A program made the translations under genes and the position numbers. From Alteriqipengyuania halimionae (GTDB lineage Bacteria; Pseudomonadota; Alphaproteobacteria; Sphingomonadales; Sphingomonadaceae), in assembly GCF_009827575.1 (NCBI RefSeq), contig NZ_WTYR01000001.1, positions 2,329,001 through 2,393,000 on the forward strand: 64,000 nucleotides of DNA. The letters run 5' to 3'. The number at the start of each line of letters is the position of its first letter. Positions within the stretch are counted from its first letter, which is position 1. Positions 1 to 8,745 of this stretch are shown piece by piece. The notes beneath the pieces are model-generated. The model worked only from the letters and a program-made list of their open reading frames with translations. It had not been told where the DNA came from and searched no databases.

Positions 1-2
1 CC

Positions 3-791
3 GCGCGCGACGGCACGAAAATCCCCATCAGCATCGTGATGCGCAAGGATCGCGCCGAAGGCCCCGGCCCGCTCCACCTCTATGCCTATGGCGCATACGG
101 CTATGCGGTGCCGCCGGGCTTCTCGACCACGCGCCTCAGCCTCGTCGATCGCGGCTTCGCCTATGCCATCGCGCATATCCGCGGCGGCGACGATCTGGGC
201 CGCAACTGGTATCTCCAGGGCAAGCTCAACGAGCGCGCCAACACGTTCAACGATTTCGTCGACGTCGCGAAAGGCCTCGCCGATCTCGGCTATACCGAGA
301 AGGGCAAGATCACCGCGAGCGGCGGTTCGGCAGGTGGCGAACTGATGGGCGTGATCGTCAATACCGATCCCGATCTGTGGGGCGCGGTGGTGGCGCATGT
401 GCCGTTCGTCGACGTGCTCAACACCATGCTCGATGAATCGCTGCCGCTGACGCCGGGCGAATGGCCCGAATGGGGCGACCCGATCACCAGCAAGCAGGCC
501 TTCGCCTATATCCTCAGCTACAGCCCATACGATCAGGTGGTGGCGCAGGATTACCCGCCCATGCTGGTCACCGCCGGGCTCAACGACCCGCGCGTCACCT
601 ATTGGGAGCCGGCCAAATGGGTTGCCAAGCTGCGCGACCGTAAAGGCGACGACAACACGCTGCTGCTCAAGACCAATATGGGTGCGGGCCATGGCGGCAA
701 ATCCGGACGTTTTCAGTCGATCTACGAGGTGGCGGAAGAATTCGCCTTCATCCTGTGGCAGATGGGCATGACCCAGAACGCAGCGGAGTAA
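3..791 (+). CDS. ptrB: Oligopeptidase B (S9 family serine peptidase), C-terminal part
   Basis: The frame is open from the left edge, so the N-terminal propeller lies outside the window. What is visible is the alpha/beta-hydrolase catalytic half: YGAYG and HIRGGDDLGR near the start, the nucleophile motif GGSAGGE (Ser codon near 326), the segment VPFVDVLNTMLDESLPLT that is typical of protease II, then an Asp in NDPRV and the catalytic His in GAGHGGKSGR. The family cleaves peptides after basic residues. The apparent internal start at 36-41 should not be used because homology continues upstream of it. The next gene follows after 9 bp on the same strand. Confidence 0.93.
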   Translation, partial: ARDGTKIPISIVMRKDRAEGPGPLHLYAYGAYGYAVPPGFSTTRLSLVDRGFAYAIAHIRGGDDLGRNWYLQGKLNERANTFNDFVDVAKGLADLGYTEKGKITASGGSAGGELMGVIVNTDPDLWGAVVAHVPFVDVLNTMLDESLPLTPGEWPEWGDPITSKQAFAYILSYSPYDQVVAQDYPPMLVTAGLNDPRVTYWEPAKWVAKLRDRKGDDNTLLLKTNMGAGHGGKSGRFQSIYEVAEEFAFILWQMGMTQNAAE

Positions 792-800
792 TCAGCGCTC

Positions 801-1379
801 ATGAAGAAAATCGTCGCCCTGATCCTGGCGCTTGCCGTGCTTGTCGGCGGGTGGTGGTACGCCTCCCCGCTGATGGCGCTCGATGGACTGCGCGATGCCG
901 CGCAAACGGGTAATGCGGCGGAACTCGAGGAGCGGGTCGATTTCGCCCGCTTGCGTGAATCGATCAAAGGCCAGCTGCGCACCGCGCTTGCCGAAGCGAC
1001 ATCGTCCGAAGACGGCGCGTTGGGCGCGGTTGCAGGAGCGGCGCTTGGCCTTGGCGTCGGCGACCGGATCGTCGATGGCATGGTAACGCCGGAATGGGTC
1101 ACGGACGCCGTGTCCAAGGGCACGAAAGCCCGTCAGGCGATCGAACCCGCTCCCGGCTCGCAAGCGGACCAGCAATCGGACAATTTGGGACCGCGCTCCG
1201 CCAGAGCGAGTGACGCGATGTCCTACGATATCCGTCGCACTGGCTTTTCGAGCTTCCAGGTCGCCACGGCGAATGCCGACGGTGCCGCCGGGCCGACCCT
1301 GCTGTTCGAGCGCGATGGGCTGGGCTGGGACCTGGTCGGCATCGAGATGAAGCCGTCCGAACTGATCCCGCGTATCTGA
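801..1379 (+). CDS. DUF2939 domain protein, membrane-anchored
   Basis: This 192-residue protein begins with a short basic segment and one hydrophobic helix (about residues 4-25, ending WWYASPL), followed by LDGLRDAAQTGNAAELEERVDF, the usual opening of DUF2939 proteins. The rest is soluble and presumably periplasmic. The family has no established function. It sits 9 bp after the oligopeptidase gene and 5 bp before the thioesterase gene, so the three are probably cotranscribed. The domain assignment rests on the N-terminal pattern and length and is fairly confident; any role is unknown. Confidence 0.7.
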   Translation: MKKIVALILALAVLVGGWWYASPLMALDGLRDAAQTGNAAELEERVDFARLRESIKGQLRTALAEATSSEDGALGAVAGAALGLGVGDRIVDGMVTPEWVTDAVSKGTKARQAIEPAPGSQADQQSDNLGPRSARASDAMSYDIRRTGFSSFQVATANADGAAGPTLLFERDGLGWDLVGIEMKPSELIPRI

Positions 1380-1384
1380 CAAGC

Positions 1385-1801
1385 ATGGCGGACAACCGCT
1401 TCACCCTGGCCTTTACCGCCGCGCCCGAGCACATCGACGAGCTCGGCCACGTCAATAATGCCGTCTGGGTGCGCTGGATCCAGGACGTCGCGACCAGCCA
1501 TTGGGACAAGGTCGCGCGGCCAGAGGATCGCGCCGCCTATGTCTGGATGGTGACGCGACACGAGATCGATTATCGCGGCAATGTGTCCGAAGGCGAGACC
1601 GTGACCGCCGAGACCTTTATCCCTGCGCCGCCCAAGGGTGCGCGGTTCGATCGCCGGGTCGATTTCCGCAATGCCGAAGGCAAGGTGGTGGTCAGCGCCA
1701 ACACGACTTGGGCGATGATCGACAAGGCCAGCGGCCGCCCGCAGCGCGTTCGTCTCGACATAGCCGCGCCCTTCGAACCGTTCGGCGAACCGACCGACTG
1801 A
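1385..1801 (+). CDS. Acyl-CoA thioesterase, 4HBT hotdog fold
   Basis: The 138-residue length and the N-terminal motif DELGHVNNAVWVRW are characteristic of 4-hydroxybenzoyl-CoA-type hotdog thioesterases, in which the Asp-Leu-Gly-His-Val-Asn-Asn segment sits at the active site. Such enzymes hydrolyse acyl-CoA thioesters in the cytoplasm. The beta-sheet region RHEIDYRGNVSEGETVTAET also fits the fold. Substrate cannot be told from sequence. It is the last gene of the rightward group; its stop lies 6 bp from the stop of the convergent hemN gene, with no clear terminator between them. Confidence 0.85.
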   Translation: MADNRFTLAFTAAPEHIDELGHVNNAVWVRWIQDVATSHWDKVARPEDRAAYVWMVTRHEIDYRGNVSEGETVTAETFIPAPPKGARFDRRVDFRNAEGKVVVSANTTWAMIDKASGRPQRVRLDIAAPFEPFGEPTD

Positions 1802-1807
1802 CGACGG

Positions 1808-3121
1808 TCATACCGCCGAGCTGAAGCGACGCTGCGATTCGGCGCGGTATGGATCGAACAGCGCTGCGATGGTGCGCGCATAGGGCAGGCCTTCGGTCTC
1901 GATCGCAAGCCGCTCGCCTTCCAGCGTCGCGAATCCGCGCTCGACGAACACCGCAAGCCGGTCCTGCACTTCCGCCAGCAGGCGATGGGGCACCGTCGCC
2001 CGGCTATGGCACAGCAGAGCCTCGATGATCGCGCCGCGCTCGCGGTCGTCGTGACTGCGCATCACGCCGCGTTCGGGCACCAGCAAACCGGCGCCGGCGC
2101 GCATACGGTACTTCCCGCTGTTCTTCTCATTCTGCACCAGCAGGTTGGGGAAAGAGCTGATCGCCGACGAGCCCAGTCCGATCAGATTGGGCGCACCATC
2201 GTCGGTGAAGCCCTGGAAATTGCGCCGCAAAGTCCCGTCGAAGGCGGCATGGGCGAGCGGATCGCCTCCCGGCTTGGCGAAGTGATCGAACCCGACCGGC
2301 GTGTAGCCATGCGTGACCATGTAACCGAAGCCGAGCTTGGCCATGGCGAAGCGTTCTTCGGCGCCGGGCATGTCGGAGGTGTCGATCGCGCGCTGTCGCG
2401 GGACGATATGCGGCACATGGGCATAGCCGAACAGCGCGACACGGTCGGCGCCGAGCACGCGGGTGCGGGTCAGGCTGTCGAGCAGATCGTCGCGCGACTG
2501 GCCCGGCAGCCCGTACATCAGATCGAAATTGAGCGAGGTGACGCCTGCGGAGCGTAGCCAATCAGTCGCTTGAACGATGGTGTCTTCCGACTGAATCCGT
2601 CCGATTCGGCGCTGGCAGTGTTCGGCGAAGGTCTGGACCCCGAGGCTGGCGCGCTCGACGCCGGCGGTTTCGATCGCGGCGGCGAATTCGCGCGTCATCG
2701 TGCGCGGATCGAGCTCGATCGAATAGGTCGGATCCTCAAGCTCGAAATTCTGCTCCAGCGCATGCACCAGCGCGAGGAATTCATCCGGCGCGATCGCATT
2801 GGGGCTACCCCCGCCGAACGAGACGCGGCGCACCCTGGTGCCTTCCGGAAGCAGCGCCGAAACCGTGGCGATCTCGCAGTGAAGCGCGGTCAGATAGGAT
2901 TCGAGCCGGCCGCGCTTTCCGGCCGCGCCGGTGTTGCACCCGCAATAGAAGCAGATCTTCTCGCAAAACGGGATATGCAGATAGAGCGAGACATCGCCTT
3001 TGACGCTTTGCAGCGCCTTGCGATGGTCGCCCGGCCACAGATCGCCGAATTCGGCGGCGGTGGGGAAGCTGGTGTAACGCGGCACAGGCGTGGCGAGCAG
3101 GTCGGGGTGATAAGTCCACAT
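1808..3121 (-). CDS. hemN: Oxygen-independent coproporphyrinogen III oxidase
   Basis: Radical-SAM enzyme that decarboxylates coproporphyrinogen III to protoporphyrinogen IX without oxygen, supplying haem under low oxygen. The cluster-binding cysteines appear as CEKICFYCGC around residue 55, followed by the SAM-binding FGGGSPN and by SIELDPR. I chose the ATG at 3121 (437 residues, MWTYHPDL) because a GAGGGGGG ribosome site lies just before it, and the longer reading to 3247 would run into the upstream gene with unrelated sequence. It closes the cbb3 oxidase operon, which fits a need for haem when the haem-rich oxidase is made. Confidence 0.93.
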   Translation of the reverse strand: MWTYHPDLLATPVPRYTSFPTAAEFGDLWPGDHRKALQSVKGDVSLYLHIPFCEKICFYCGCNTGAAGKRGRLESYLTALHCEIATVSALLPEGTRVRRVSFGGGSPNAIAPDEFLALVHALEQNFELEDPTYSIELDPRTMTREFAAAIETAGVERASLGVQTFAEHCQRRIGRIQSEDTIVQATDWLRSAGVTSLNFDLMYGLPGQSRDDLLDSLTRTRVLGADRVALFGYAHVPHIVPRQRAIDTSDMPGAEERFAMAKLGFGYMVTHGYTPVGFDHFAKPGGDPLAHAAFDGTLRRNFQGFTDDGAPNLIGLGSSAISSFPNLLVQNEKNSGKYRMRAGAGLLVPERGVMRSHDDRERGAIIEALLCHSRATVPHRLLAEVQDRLAVFVERGFATLEGERLAIETEGLPYARTIAALFDPYRAESQRRFSSAV

Positions 3122-3137
3122 GCCCCCCTCATTACGG

Positions 3138-3371
3138 CTATTCGGGGGCCTGTCTTTGCGCTCGATCAAACTTCTTGCGGCAATCGCCCCCATGGCACCC
3201 CTTGCCGTGGCACGGCGGGACCTGTTTGGGCACGGGCGCCTTGCCATTGAGCTCGATCGTGATCACGCGGCTGCTGCCGCAAAGCGCGAAGGTGAAGCTG
3301 TCCGGCTCGCTCGGCAGCGGGCCGATCGCCGCGGGGAGCAGCGCGAGGGCGGCAGGCCACACCACATTCAT
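3138..3371 (-). CDS. Small secreted Cys/His-rich protein of the cbb3 operon
   Basis: A 77-residue protein that I cannot assign to a named family. It starts with a hydrophobic stretch (VVWPAALALLPAAIGPLP) that looks like a signal peptide, then a beta-like segment and a Cys/His cluster PCHGKGCHGGDC near residues 52-63, then a basic tail. Its ATG overlaps the ccoS stop (ATGA, 3368-3371), and hemN starts 16 bp further on, so it is translated as part of the cbb3 operon. The clustered Cys and His residues could bind copper or haem, but this is inference from composition and context. Confidence 0.7.
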   Translation of the reverse strand: MNVVWPAALALLPAAIGPLPSEPDSFTFALCGSSRVITIELNGKAPVPKQVPPCHGKGCHGGDCRKKFDRAQRQAPE

Positions 3372-3520
3372 TGCTCGTCCTCCTCGTCATCGATCAGGAT
3401 GCGGTTCGCCGCGCCATCGAGGTCCTCGAACTGGCCGTCGCGCATCGCCCAGAAGAACATCGCCAGCCCAAGCAGGCCCATGCCGAGCGCGACCGGGATC
3501 AGATAGGCCAGCACGCTCAT
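3368..3520 (-). CDS. ccoS: cbb3 oxidase maturation protein CcoS
   Basis: A 50-residue protein read directly from the complementary strand: MSVLAYLIPVALGMG, one membrane helix of about 24 residues containing LAMFFWAMRDGQFEDLDG, then an acidic tail ending DDEEDEQ. The FFWAxRxGQFDDxxG pattern and size are diagnostic of CcoS/FixS, which is needed for cofactor insertion into cbb3 oxidase. Its ATG overlaps the ccoI stop (ATGA, 3517-3520) and its stop overlaps the next start, so translation is coupled on both sides. Confidence 0.92.
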   Translation of the reverse strand: MSVLAYLIPVALGMGLLGLAMFFWAMRDGQFEDLDGAANRILIDDEEDEQ

Positions 3521-5649
3521 GCGAAATCCTTTGCGGCGCGGGCGAGGCGCAGCGAGTTGCCGACCACGACCAGCGAGCTCAGCGACATGGCTATCGCGGC
3601 GACCAGGGGCGTCACCAGCCCCGCCAGCGCAAGCGGGACGGCGCAGACATTGTAGACCACCGCGAAGCCGAAATTCTGGCGCACGACCTGCATCGTGCGG
3701 CGCGCCACCGCGACCGCGATCGCGACCGGCATCAGGCGCTCCCCGATGAACACGGCATCGGCGGCCTGCTGGCTCGCATCGCTGGCAGTGCCCGGCGCGA
3801 TCGAGGCGTGCGCGGCGGCCAGCGCGGGTCCATCGTTGAGCCCGTCGCCGATCATCAGTGGGAAATGCCCTTCGGCCTTCATCACTTCGAGCGCGGCGAG
3901 TTTGCCCGACGGTGCGATCTCGCCCGCTCCGGAAATGCCCAGATCACGGGCAACGGAAGTCACCGCCGCCTGACCATCGCCCGACAGGATCGAAGCCGAA
4001 AGCCCGGCGCGCTCGAGCCGTTCGACGGCTGCGCGCGCATCGGGACGGATGCGGTCGGCGAAGGCGATGGTGGCAGCGCGCCCGTCGATCACTAGGGCGA
4101 CCTGGGGACCGCCGGTCTGTTCGGCTGGCTTTTGCAGTGCGACCGGGTGGCCTTCGAACTGGCCTGTGACGCCGATGCCACCGGTTTCGGCGATGTCGGT
4201 CACGTCGGCCGGGGCAACGCCTGCATCGGTGAGCGATTTCGCCAGCCCGATGCTCAAGGGATGCCGGCTAGACTGGGAAAGCGCGAGCGCAACGGAGCGC
4301 TGACGCGCATCGAGCGGAGCGATGTCGGCGCGCATCTCGCCCAATGTCAGCGTTCCGGTCTTGTCGAACACCACGCGATCGACTTCGGCCAGGCGTTCGA
4401 GCGCGCTGCCATCCTTCACCAGCAAGCCCTTGCGGATGAGGGCGCCCGAAGCGACCACTTGTGCGGCGGGCACGGCCAGCCCCATCGCGCAGGGGCAGGT
4501 GATGATCAGCACCGCAATCGCGATCACCAGCGACTGGTGCCACCCCGCTCCCGCGATCATCCACCCGACGAACGCCAGCGCGGCGAGCGAATGCACGGCA
4601 GGCGCGTAGAGGCGCGAAGCCCGATCGGCGATCCGCACATAGCGGCTGCGCGACTGGCCCGCTTCGTCCATCAACCGTGCTATCTCGGCAAGGGCGGTAT
4701 CGCTGCCGGTGGCGGTGATGCGGACGCGGATCGGATCGAGCAAATTGATCGCCCCGGCATGCACCTGCGCGCCGACAGACACCTGTTCGGGGGTGCTTTC
4801 GCCGGTCAGCATGGCATTGTCGATCGATCCGCTGCCGTCTTCGATCACGCCGTCGGCGGCGAGCGCTTCTCCGGCGGCGACGAGCATGACCATGCCCGGC
4901 TGCAAATCCTCGGCCGCCATGCGGATGATCGATCCGTCATCCTGCACGATCCCGGCATTGCGGCCCATCCGACCCAGCAGCGCGCCGATCCCTGCGCGTG
5001 TGCGCGAACGCATCGCCGAATCGAGCGCGCGCCCTGCCAGCAGGAAGAACAGCAGCATCACGGCGCTGTCGAAATAGGCATGCTCTCCGCCGGTGACGGC
5101 TTCGTAGAGGCTCAACCCGGTCGCCAGCAGCACGCCGATCGAGATCGGCACATCCATATTGGTGCGGCGGTAACGCAGCGCCATCGCGGCGGAGGCGAAG
5201 AACGGGCGCCCGGCATAGGCGATTACCGGCAGCGCGATGATCGCAGACAGCCAGTGGAACAGGTCGCGGGTCACGCCGCCTGCGCCCGACCACACGGCCA
5301 CCGACAGCAGCATGATGTTCATCATGCCGAACCCGGCCACCGCCAGCGCGCGCAGCAGCAGGCGCGCCTCGCGATCGTCCTGCCCCAGCGGATTGTCCGA
5401 CAGGGCTTGCGATTCGAACCCGAGGTGGCGCAGTTCCTCCACCAGCCGATCTTCATCGACCCGGGAAAGATGCCGTACCGCGACCCTCTTGGCCGAGAAA
5501 TTGACCCGCGCCGCTTCGATACCGTCGACCTCGGCCAGGCCGCGCTCGATCTTGGCGATGCAGCCTGCGCAACGCATGCCCGGCACGGTCAGCCTTGTGT
5601 CGACCAGCGCGGAGCCTTTGGCTGTATCGATGGCGGCGGGCGCGTTCAT
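3517..5649 (-). CDS. ccoI: Copper-translocating P-type ATPase CcoI (FixI)
   Basis: Inner-membrane P1B-ATPase of 710 residues that supplies copper for cbb3 oxidase assembly. Domains in order: N-terminal metal-binding domain with GMRCAGC (about residue 24), membrane helices, actuator domain with TGES, the ion-path motif CPC in ITCPCAMGLAVP (about residue 385), the phosphorylation motif DKTGTLT (about 430), and GDGLNDGPAL (about 600). Position between ccoH and ccoS, with 4-bp overlaps at both ends (5646-5649 and 3517-3520), separates it from general copper-export CopA. All catalytic motifs are intact. Confidence 0.95.
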   Translation of the reverse strand: MNAPAAIDTAKGSALVDTRLTVPGMRCAGCIAKIERGLAEVDGIEAARVNFSAKRVAVRHLSRVDEDRLVEELRHLGFESQALSDNPLGQDDREARLLLRALAVAGFGMMNIMLLSVAVWSGAGGVTRDLFHWLSAIIALPVIAYAGRPFFASAAMALRYRRTNMDVPISIGVLLATGLSLYEAVTGGEHAYFDSAVMLLFFLLAGRALDSAMRSRTRAGIGALLGRMGRNAGIVQDDGSIIRMAAEDLQPGMVMLVAAGEALAADGVIEDGSGSIDNAMLTGESTPEQVSVGAQVHAGAINLLDPIRVRITATGSDTALAEIARLMDEAGQSRSRYVRIADRASRLYAPAVHSLAALAFVGWMIAGAGWHQSLVIAIAVLIITCPCAMGLAVPAAQVVASGALIRKGLLVKDGSALERLAEVDRVVFDKTGTLTLGEMRADIAPLDARQRSVALALSQSSRHPLSIGLAKSLTDAGVAPADVTDIAETGGIGVTGQFEGHPVALQKPAEQTGGPQVALVIDGRAATIAFADRIRPDARAAVERLERAGLSASILSGDGQAAVTSVARDLGISGAGEIAPSGKLAALEVMKAEGHFPLMIGDGLNDGPALAAAHASIAPGTASDASQQAADAVFIGERLMPVAIAVAVARRTMQVVRQNFGFAVVYNVCAVPLALAGLVTPLVAAIAMSLSSLVVVGNSLRLARAAKDFA

Positions 5650-6092
5650 TCGATCCGCTGCTCGTCCACCCAGGCATCGTCGCCCGATGCAATGGACACG
5701 CGCGCGATCCAGCGCCCGTCGGGAATCGCGGTTTCGGAAATGTAGCGACCATCGCCCTGGCTGGCGAAAACGAGATCGCGTGTTTCATGCGCGCCCAGCG
5801 GGCGGCGCAACGTAGCCGTGACCCTGGCACCGGCCGGCACGCCCTCGGCGAGGCCCGCCAGTCGGCCGTCATTCTCGCGATCGAGTTCGAGCGACCAGCC
5901 GAGGTCCTCCTGTGCCTGCGATTCGTCGAGCCAGGTGTTGAACTTCTGGCTCGCGACATAGGAGTTCTCGACCACCACACCGCTGAAGCCGCTGACCGCC
6001 TGGCTCGCCATGTAGAAGTTCACGGCGATGACGATGCCGAACCCGCCCACGAGAATCGCGAGCATGTGCCGTCCGGTGAATTCGCGTCTCAT
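5646..6092 (-). CDS. ccoH: cbb3 oxidase assembly protein CcoH (FixH)
   Basis: A 148-residue FixH-family protein. It has one N-terminal membrane helix (GRHMLAILVGGFGIVIAVNFYMA) followed by the family hallmark of a periplasmic domain beginning AVSGFSGVVVENSYVASQKFN, and ends in a beta-rich part with DDAWVDEQRIE. CcoH associates with the oxidase during assembly. The gene overlaps ccoG upstream and ccoI downstream by 4 bp each, so the three proteins are likely made in coupled fashion. Confidence 0.92.
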   Translation of the reverse strand: MRREFTGRHMLAILVGGFGIVIAVNFYMASQAVSGFSGVVVENSYVASQKFNTWLDESQAQEDLGWSLELDRENDGRLAGLAEGVPAGARVTATLRRPLGAHETRDLVFASQGDGRYISETAIPDGRWIARVSIASGDDAWVDEQRIE

Positions 6093-7693
6093 TGGCTTTC
6101 TCCCGGTGCATCGAAGCGCGTTTCGGCTGTGTCGGTTTCGCGCTGCGGATCCTGCGAGGTAATGCGGAAGGTGAAATCGCGCGCGCTGACGTCTGCGGGA
6201 GCGACCACATAGGCCCGCACCGTCCGCGTCTGGTCTGCCGGCACGGTGAAGATCTGCGTCGACGCGGCTTCATCGCGATTGATCGTATCGGTCCACATCA
6301 TCCCGCCGGGCAAGCCGTCGATCGCGATTTCCATATCGCGCGGGCGACTTTCCATGTTGCGCAGCTTGAGCGTGTAGGAATTGCGGATCGAGCCATCGCT
6401 CATCAGCATATAGGGCGGATTGCGGTCGGGCGAGACGCTGATGTCGGTGTGGCTGCGCACGCCGAGGGCGAACAGCATCGCGCCGCCGATCCCGGCCCAG
6501 ATCAGGGAATAGGCGATCGTGCGCGGATGCAGGATCGTGCGCCACGGGGAACGCGGCTCTTCGCCCGCCGCTTCGCGTTCGCAATCCTCGAGCGTGGCAT
6601 AATCGATCAATCCGCGCGGACGGCCGATATCGGCCATCACCTTGTCGCAGGCATCGATGCACAGCGCGCAGGTGATGCAGCCGATCTGCGGCCCTTCGCG
6701 AATGTCGATCCCGGTCGGGCACACCTGCACGCACTGGGTGCAATCGATGCAATCGCCGAACTCGCCCGGATTCTTCTTCGCCTTCTTGAGACTGCCACGC
6801 GGTTCGCCGCGCCAGTCCTTGTAGGTGACGATCAGCGACTTCTCGTCGAGCATGGCCGACTGGATGCGCGGCCAGGGGCACATGTAGATGCACACCTGCT
6901 CGCGCATGAAACCGCCCAGAGTGACGGTGGTCAGCGTCAGGATCGCGACGGTGATATAGGCGACCGGCGCGGCTTCCCCGGCGAAGAAATCGCGCAATAG
7001 CGTGGGCGCGTCGGCAAAATAGAGGATCCACGCGCCGCCGGTCACCAGGCCGATCAGTGCGTAGATCGCCCATTTGAAGCCGCGGCGGAACACCTTGCCC
7101 CAGGTCCAGGGCGCGGCATCGAGCCGCATGCGCGCGTTGCGATCGCCGTCGATGAAGCGGTCGACATGCTGGAACAGGTCGGTCCAGACGGTTTGCGGGC
7201 AGGCATAGCCGCACCATGCGCGGCCGACGGCGCTGGTGACGAGGAACAGGCCGATCCCGGCCATGATCAGCAGACCGGCGACGAAATAGAATTCCTGCGG
7301 CCAGATCTCGATGCCGAACATGTAGAAGCGACGGTGGGCGAGATCGACCAGCACCGCCTGATCGGGCGCATAGGGCCCGCGATCCCAGCGGATCCACGGC
7401 GTGACGTAATAGATGCCGAGCGTGATCACCATCATCAGCCACTTGAAGCGGCGGAAGGGGCCGTCGATCCGCTTGTTGTGGACCTTCTGGCGCGCTTCGT
7501 AGAGCTTTTCCGGCAGGTGCTGGCGCGGCGGCTCGTGCGGTTCGTGTCGCCGGGTGGCGGCGCCGGGCTCGGCTACGGCGCTGCTGACCGGTTCGTTGGT
7601 CTTTGCGATGCCGTCCGCGACCACGACGGCGTCGTCGTCATCGTGGCCGCGGGCCGGCTTGTTTGTGCCATCGGGCGTGTCAGGGTTGCTCAT
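6089..7693 (-). CDS. ccoG: cbb3 oxidase accessory ferredoxin-like protein CcoG (FixG/RdxA)
   Basis: A 534-residue membrane protein with several helices (for example MVITLGIYYVTPWIRW and a WCGYACPQTVW segment) and two [4Fe-4S] motifs, CIDCTQCVQVCP and CITCALCIDACD (about residues 310-345), then a periplasmic C-terminal Ig-like domain. CcoG proteins reduce copper(II) during cbb3 assembly. The N-terminus is unusually long and acidic (DDDDAVVVADG) before the first helix. The start at 7693 overlaps the end of ccoP by 14 bp. Confidence 0.94.
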   Translation of the reverse strand: MSNPDTPDGTNKPARGHDDDDAVVVADGIAKTNEPVSSAVAEPGAATRRHEPHEPPRQHLPEKLYEARQKVHNKRIDGPFRRFKWLMMVITLGIYYVTPWIRWDRGPYAPDQAVLVDLAHRRFYMFGIEIWPQEFYFVAGLLIMAGIGLFLVTSAVGRAWCGYACPQTVWTDLFQHVDRFIDGDRNARMRLDAAPWTWGKVFRRGFKWAIYALIGLVTGGAWILYFADAPTLLRDFFAGEAAPVAYITVAILTLTTVTLGGFMREQVCIYMCPWPRIQSAMLDEKSLIVTYKDWRGEPRGSLKKAKKNPGEFGDCIDCTQCVQVCPTGIDIREGPQIGCITCALCIDACDKVMADIGRPRGLIDYATLEDCEREAAGEEPRSPWRTILHPRTIAYSLIWAGIGGAMLFALGVRSHTDISVSPDRNPPYMLMSDGSIRNSYTLKLRNMESRPRDMEIAIDGLPGGMMWTDTINRDEAASTQIFTVPADQTRTVRAYVVAPADVSARDFTFRITSQDPQRETDTAETRFDAPGESQ

Positions 7694-8591
7694 CGACTTC
7701 GACCTCGGGATTTTCGGCGACCTCTACGAAGTCTTCGCCTCCCCCGAGCGAGTGGACATAAGCGGCCAGCATCTTGATCGTGACGGGATCAAGCCGGCCT
7801 TCCCACTTGGGCATGACGCCCATGCGCGGGTTCAGGATCTGCCGCTTGATCGCTTCCCGGCTGCTTCCCCGCAACCAGATTGCATCGTTCAGACGCGGAG
7901 CGCCGACTTCGCGGCTGCCTTCGCCATTGGTGCCGTGGCAGGCTACGCAATTGTCTGCGTAGATCTGCGCACCAACCGGGTTCGACCTGCCCTTGCCGCT
8001 GAGCGACAGGACATGATCGACCAGCGCATCGAGCTGCGCGCCGTCGAACGCACCGGCAAAGGTCGGCATCTGGCTGGTGCGGGTCTCGTCGTCGCCCGCT
8101 TGCCGGATACCATGGGTCAGCGTGTATTCGATCGCCTTGAGATCGCCGCCCCACAGCCAGTCGTCGTCATTGAGGTTGGGATAGCCCAGCTCCGCGTTAC
8201 CGGCGGCGCCCGAACCGTGGCACTGCACGCAGTTGACGCGGAAGGCCGCACCGCCGCCGGCCACCGCCTGCTGCATCAGCGGGCTGTCTTCGGGCAGGCG
8301 CTCGATGGGCGTGCGGGCCAGTGCCTCGCGCACGCTTTCGCGCGCCTGGTCGGCCACGTCGATTTCCTTCGCGAGCTGCGAACGGCTGGTCCAGCCGAGC
8401 ACGCCTTCGGTCGCCTTGTCGACCATCGGCCATGCAGGGAAGGCAATCACGTAACCGATCGCGAACACGATCGTCAGGTAAAAGGTCCACAGCCACCAGC
8501 GCGGAAGCGGGGTGTTGAGCTCCTCGATGCCATCCCATTCGTGGCCGACGGTTTCGGTGCCGGTCGCTTCGTCGATGTGCTTATTCGCCAT
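7680..8591 (-). CDS. ccoP: cbb3 cytochrome oxidase subunit III, dihaem cytochrome c
   Basis: A 303-residue subunit that carries electrons to CcoN. It starts [21 protein letters not shown], the conserved cytoplasmic leader, has a membrane helix around residues 30-55 (WWLWTFYLTIVFAIGYV), then two c-type haem sites CVQCH and CVACH in tandem cytochrome domains. Methionine ligands fall in the QMPTF and GVMPKW segments. I used the ATG at 8591, which overlaps the end of ccoQ by 11 bp; the longer open frame to 8666 reads through ccoQ. It overlaps ccoG by 14 bp. Confidence 0.95.
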   Translation of the reverse strand: MANKHIDEATGTETVGHEWDGIEELNTPLPRWWLWTFYLTIVFAIGYVIAFPAWPMVDKATEGVLGWTSRSQLAKEIDVADQARESVREALARTPIERLPEDSPLMQQAVAGGGAAFRVNCVQCHGSGAAGNAELGYPNLNDDDWLWGGDLKAIEYTLTHGIRQAGDDETRTSQMPTFAGAFDGAQLDALVDHVLSLSGKGRSNPVGAQIYADNCVACHGTNGEGSREVGAPRLNDAIWLRGSSREAIKRQILNPRMGVMPKWEGRLDPVTIKMLAAYVHSLGGGEDFVEVAENPEVEVDEQP

Positions 8592-8745
8592 CGTTCTCGT
8601 CCTCGAAAATGGATTGAGCCGCATCGCGATTGTGCGTCTTGGCGCCGGGCCGGAACGGCCAGGCACACAGCCCCACGAACAGGCAGAACATCACGATCAG
8701 GGCATAACTGTCGGCCAGGTGGCGGAGGGTATCGTAAGCGGTCAC
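8581..8745 (-). CDS. ccoQ: cbb3 oxidase subunit CcoQ
   Basis: A 54-residue single-helix protein: [19 protein letters not shown] then [17 protein letters not shown] and a polar tail. The helix followed by WxFRPG is typical of CcoQ/FixQ, which stabilises the oxidase complex. The start is a GTG (8743-8745) overlapping the ccoO stop codon as GTGA; no ATG is available. It overlaps ccoP by 11 bp. Confidence 0.9.
   Translation of the reverse strand: MTAYDTLRHLADSYALIVMFCLFVGLCAWPFRPGAKTHNRDAAQSIFEDENDGE

Noticed and set aside
4132-5745. 537-codon plus-strand frame opposite ccoI
   Set aside because: Antisense shadow of a clear P-type ATPase; composition is His/Arg-rich and without domains.
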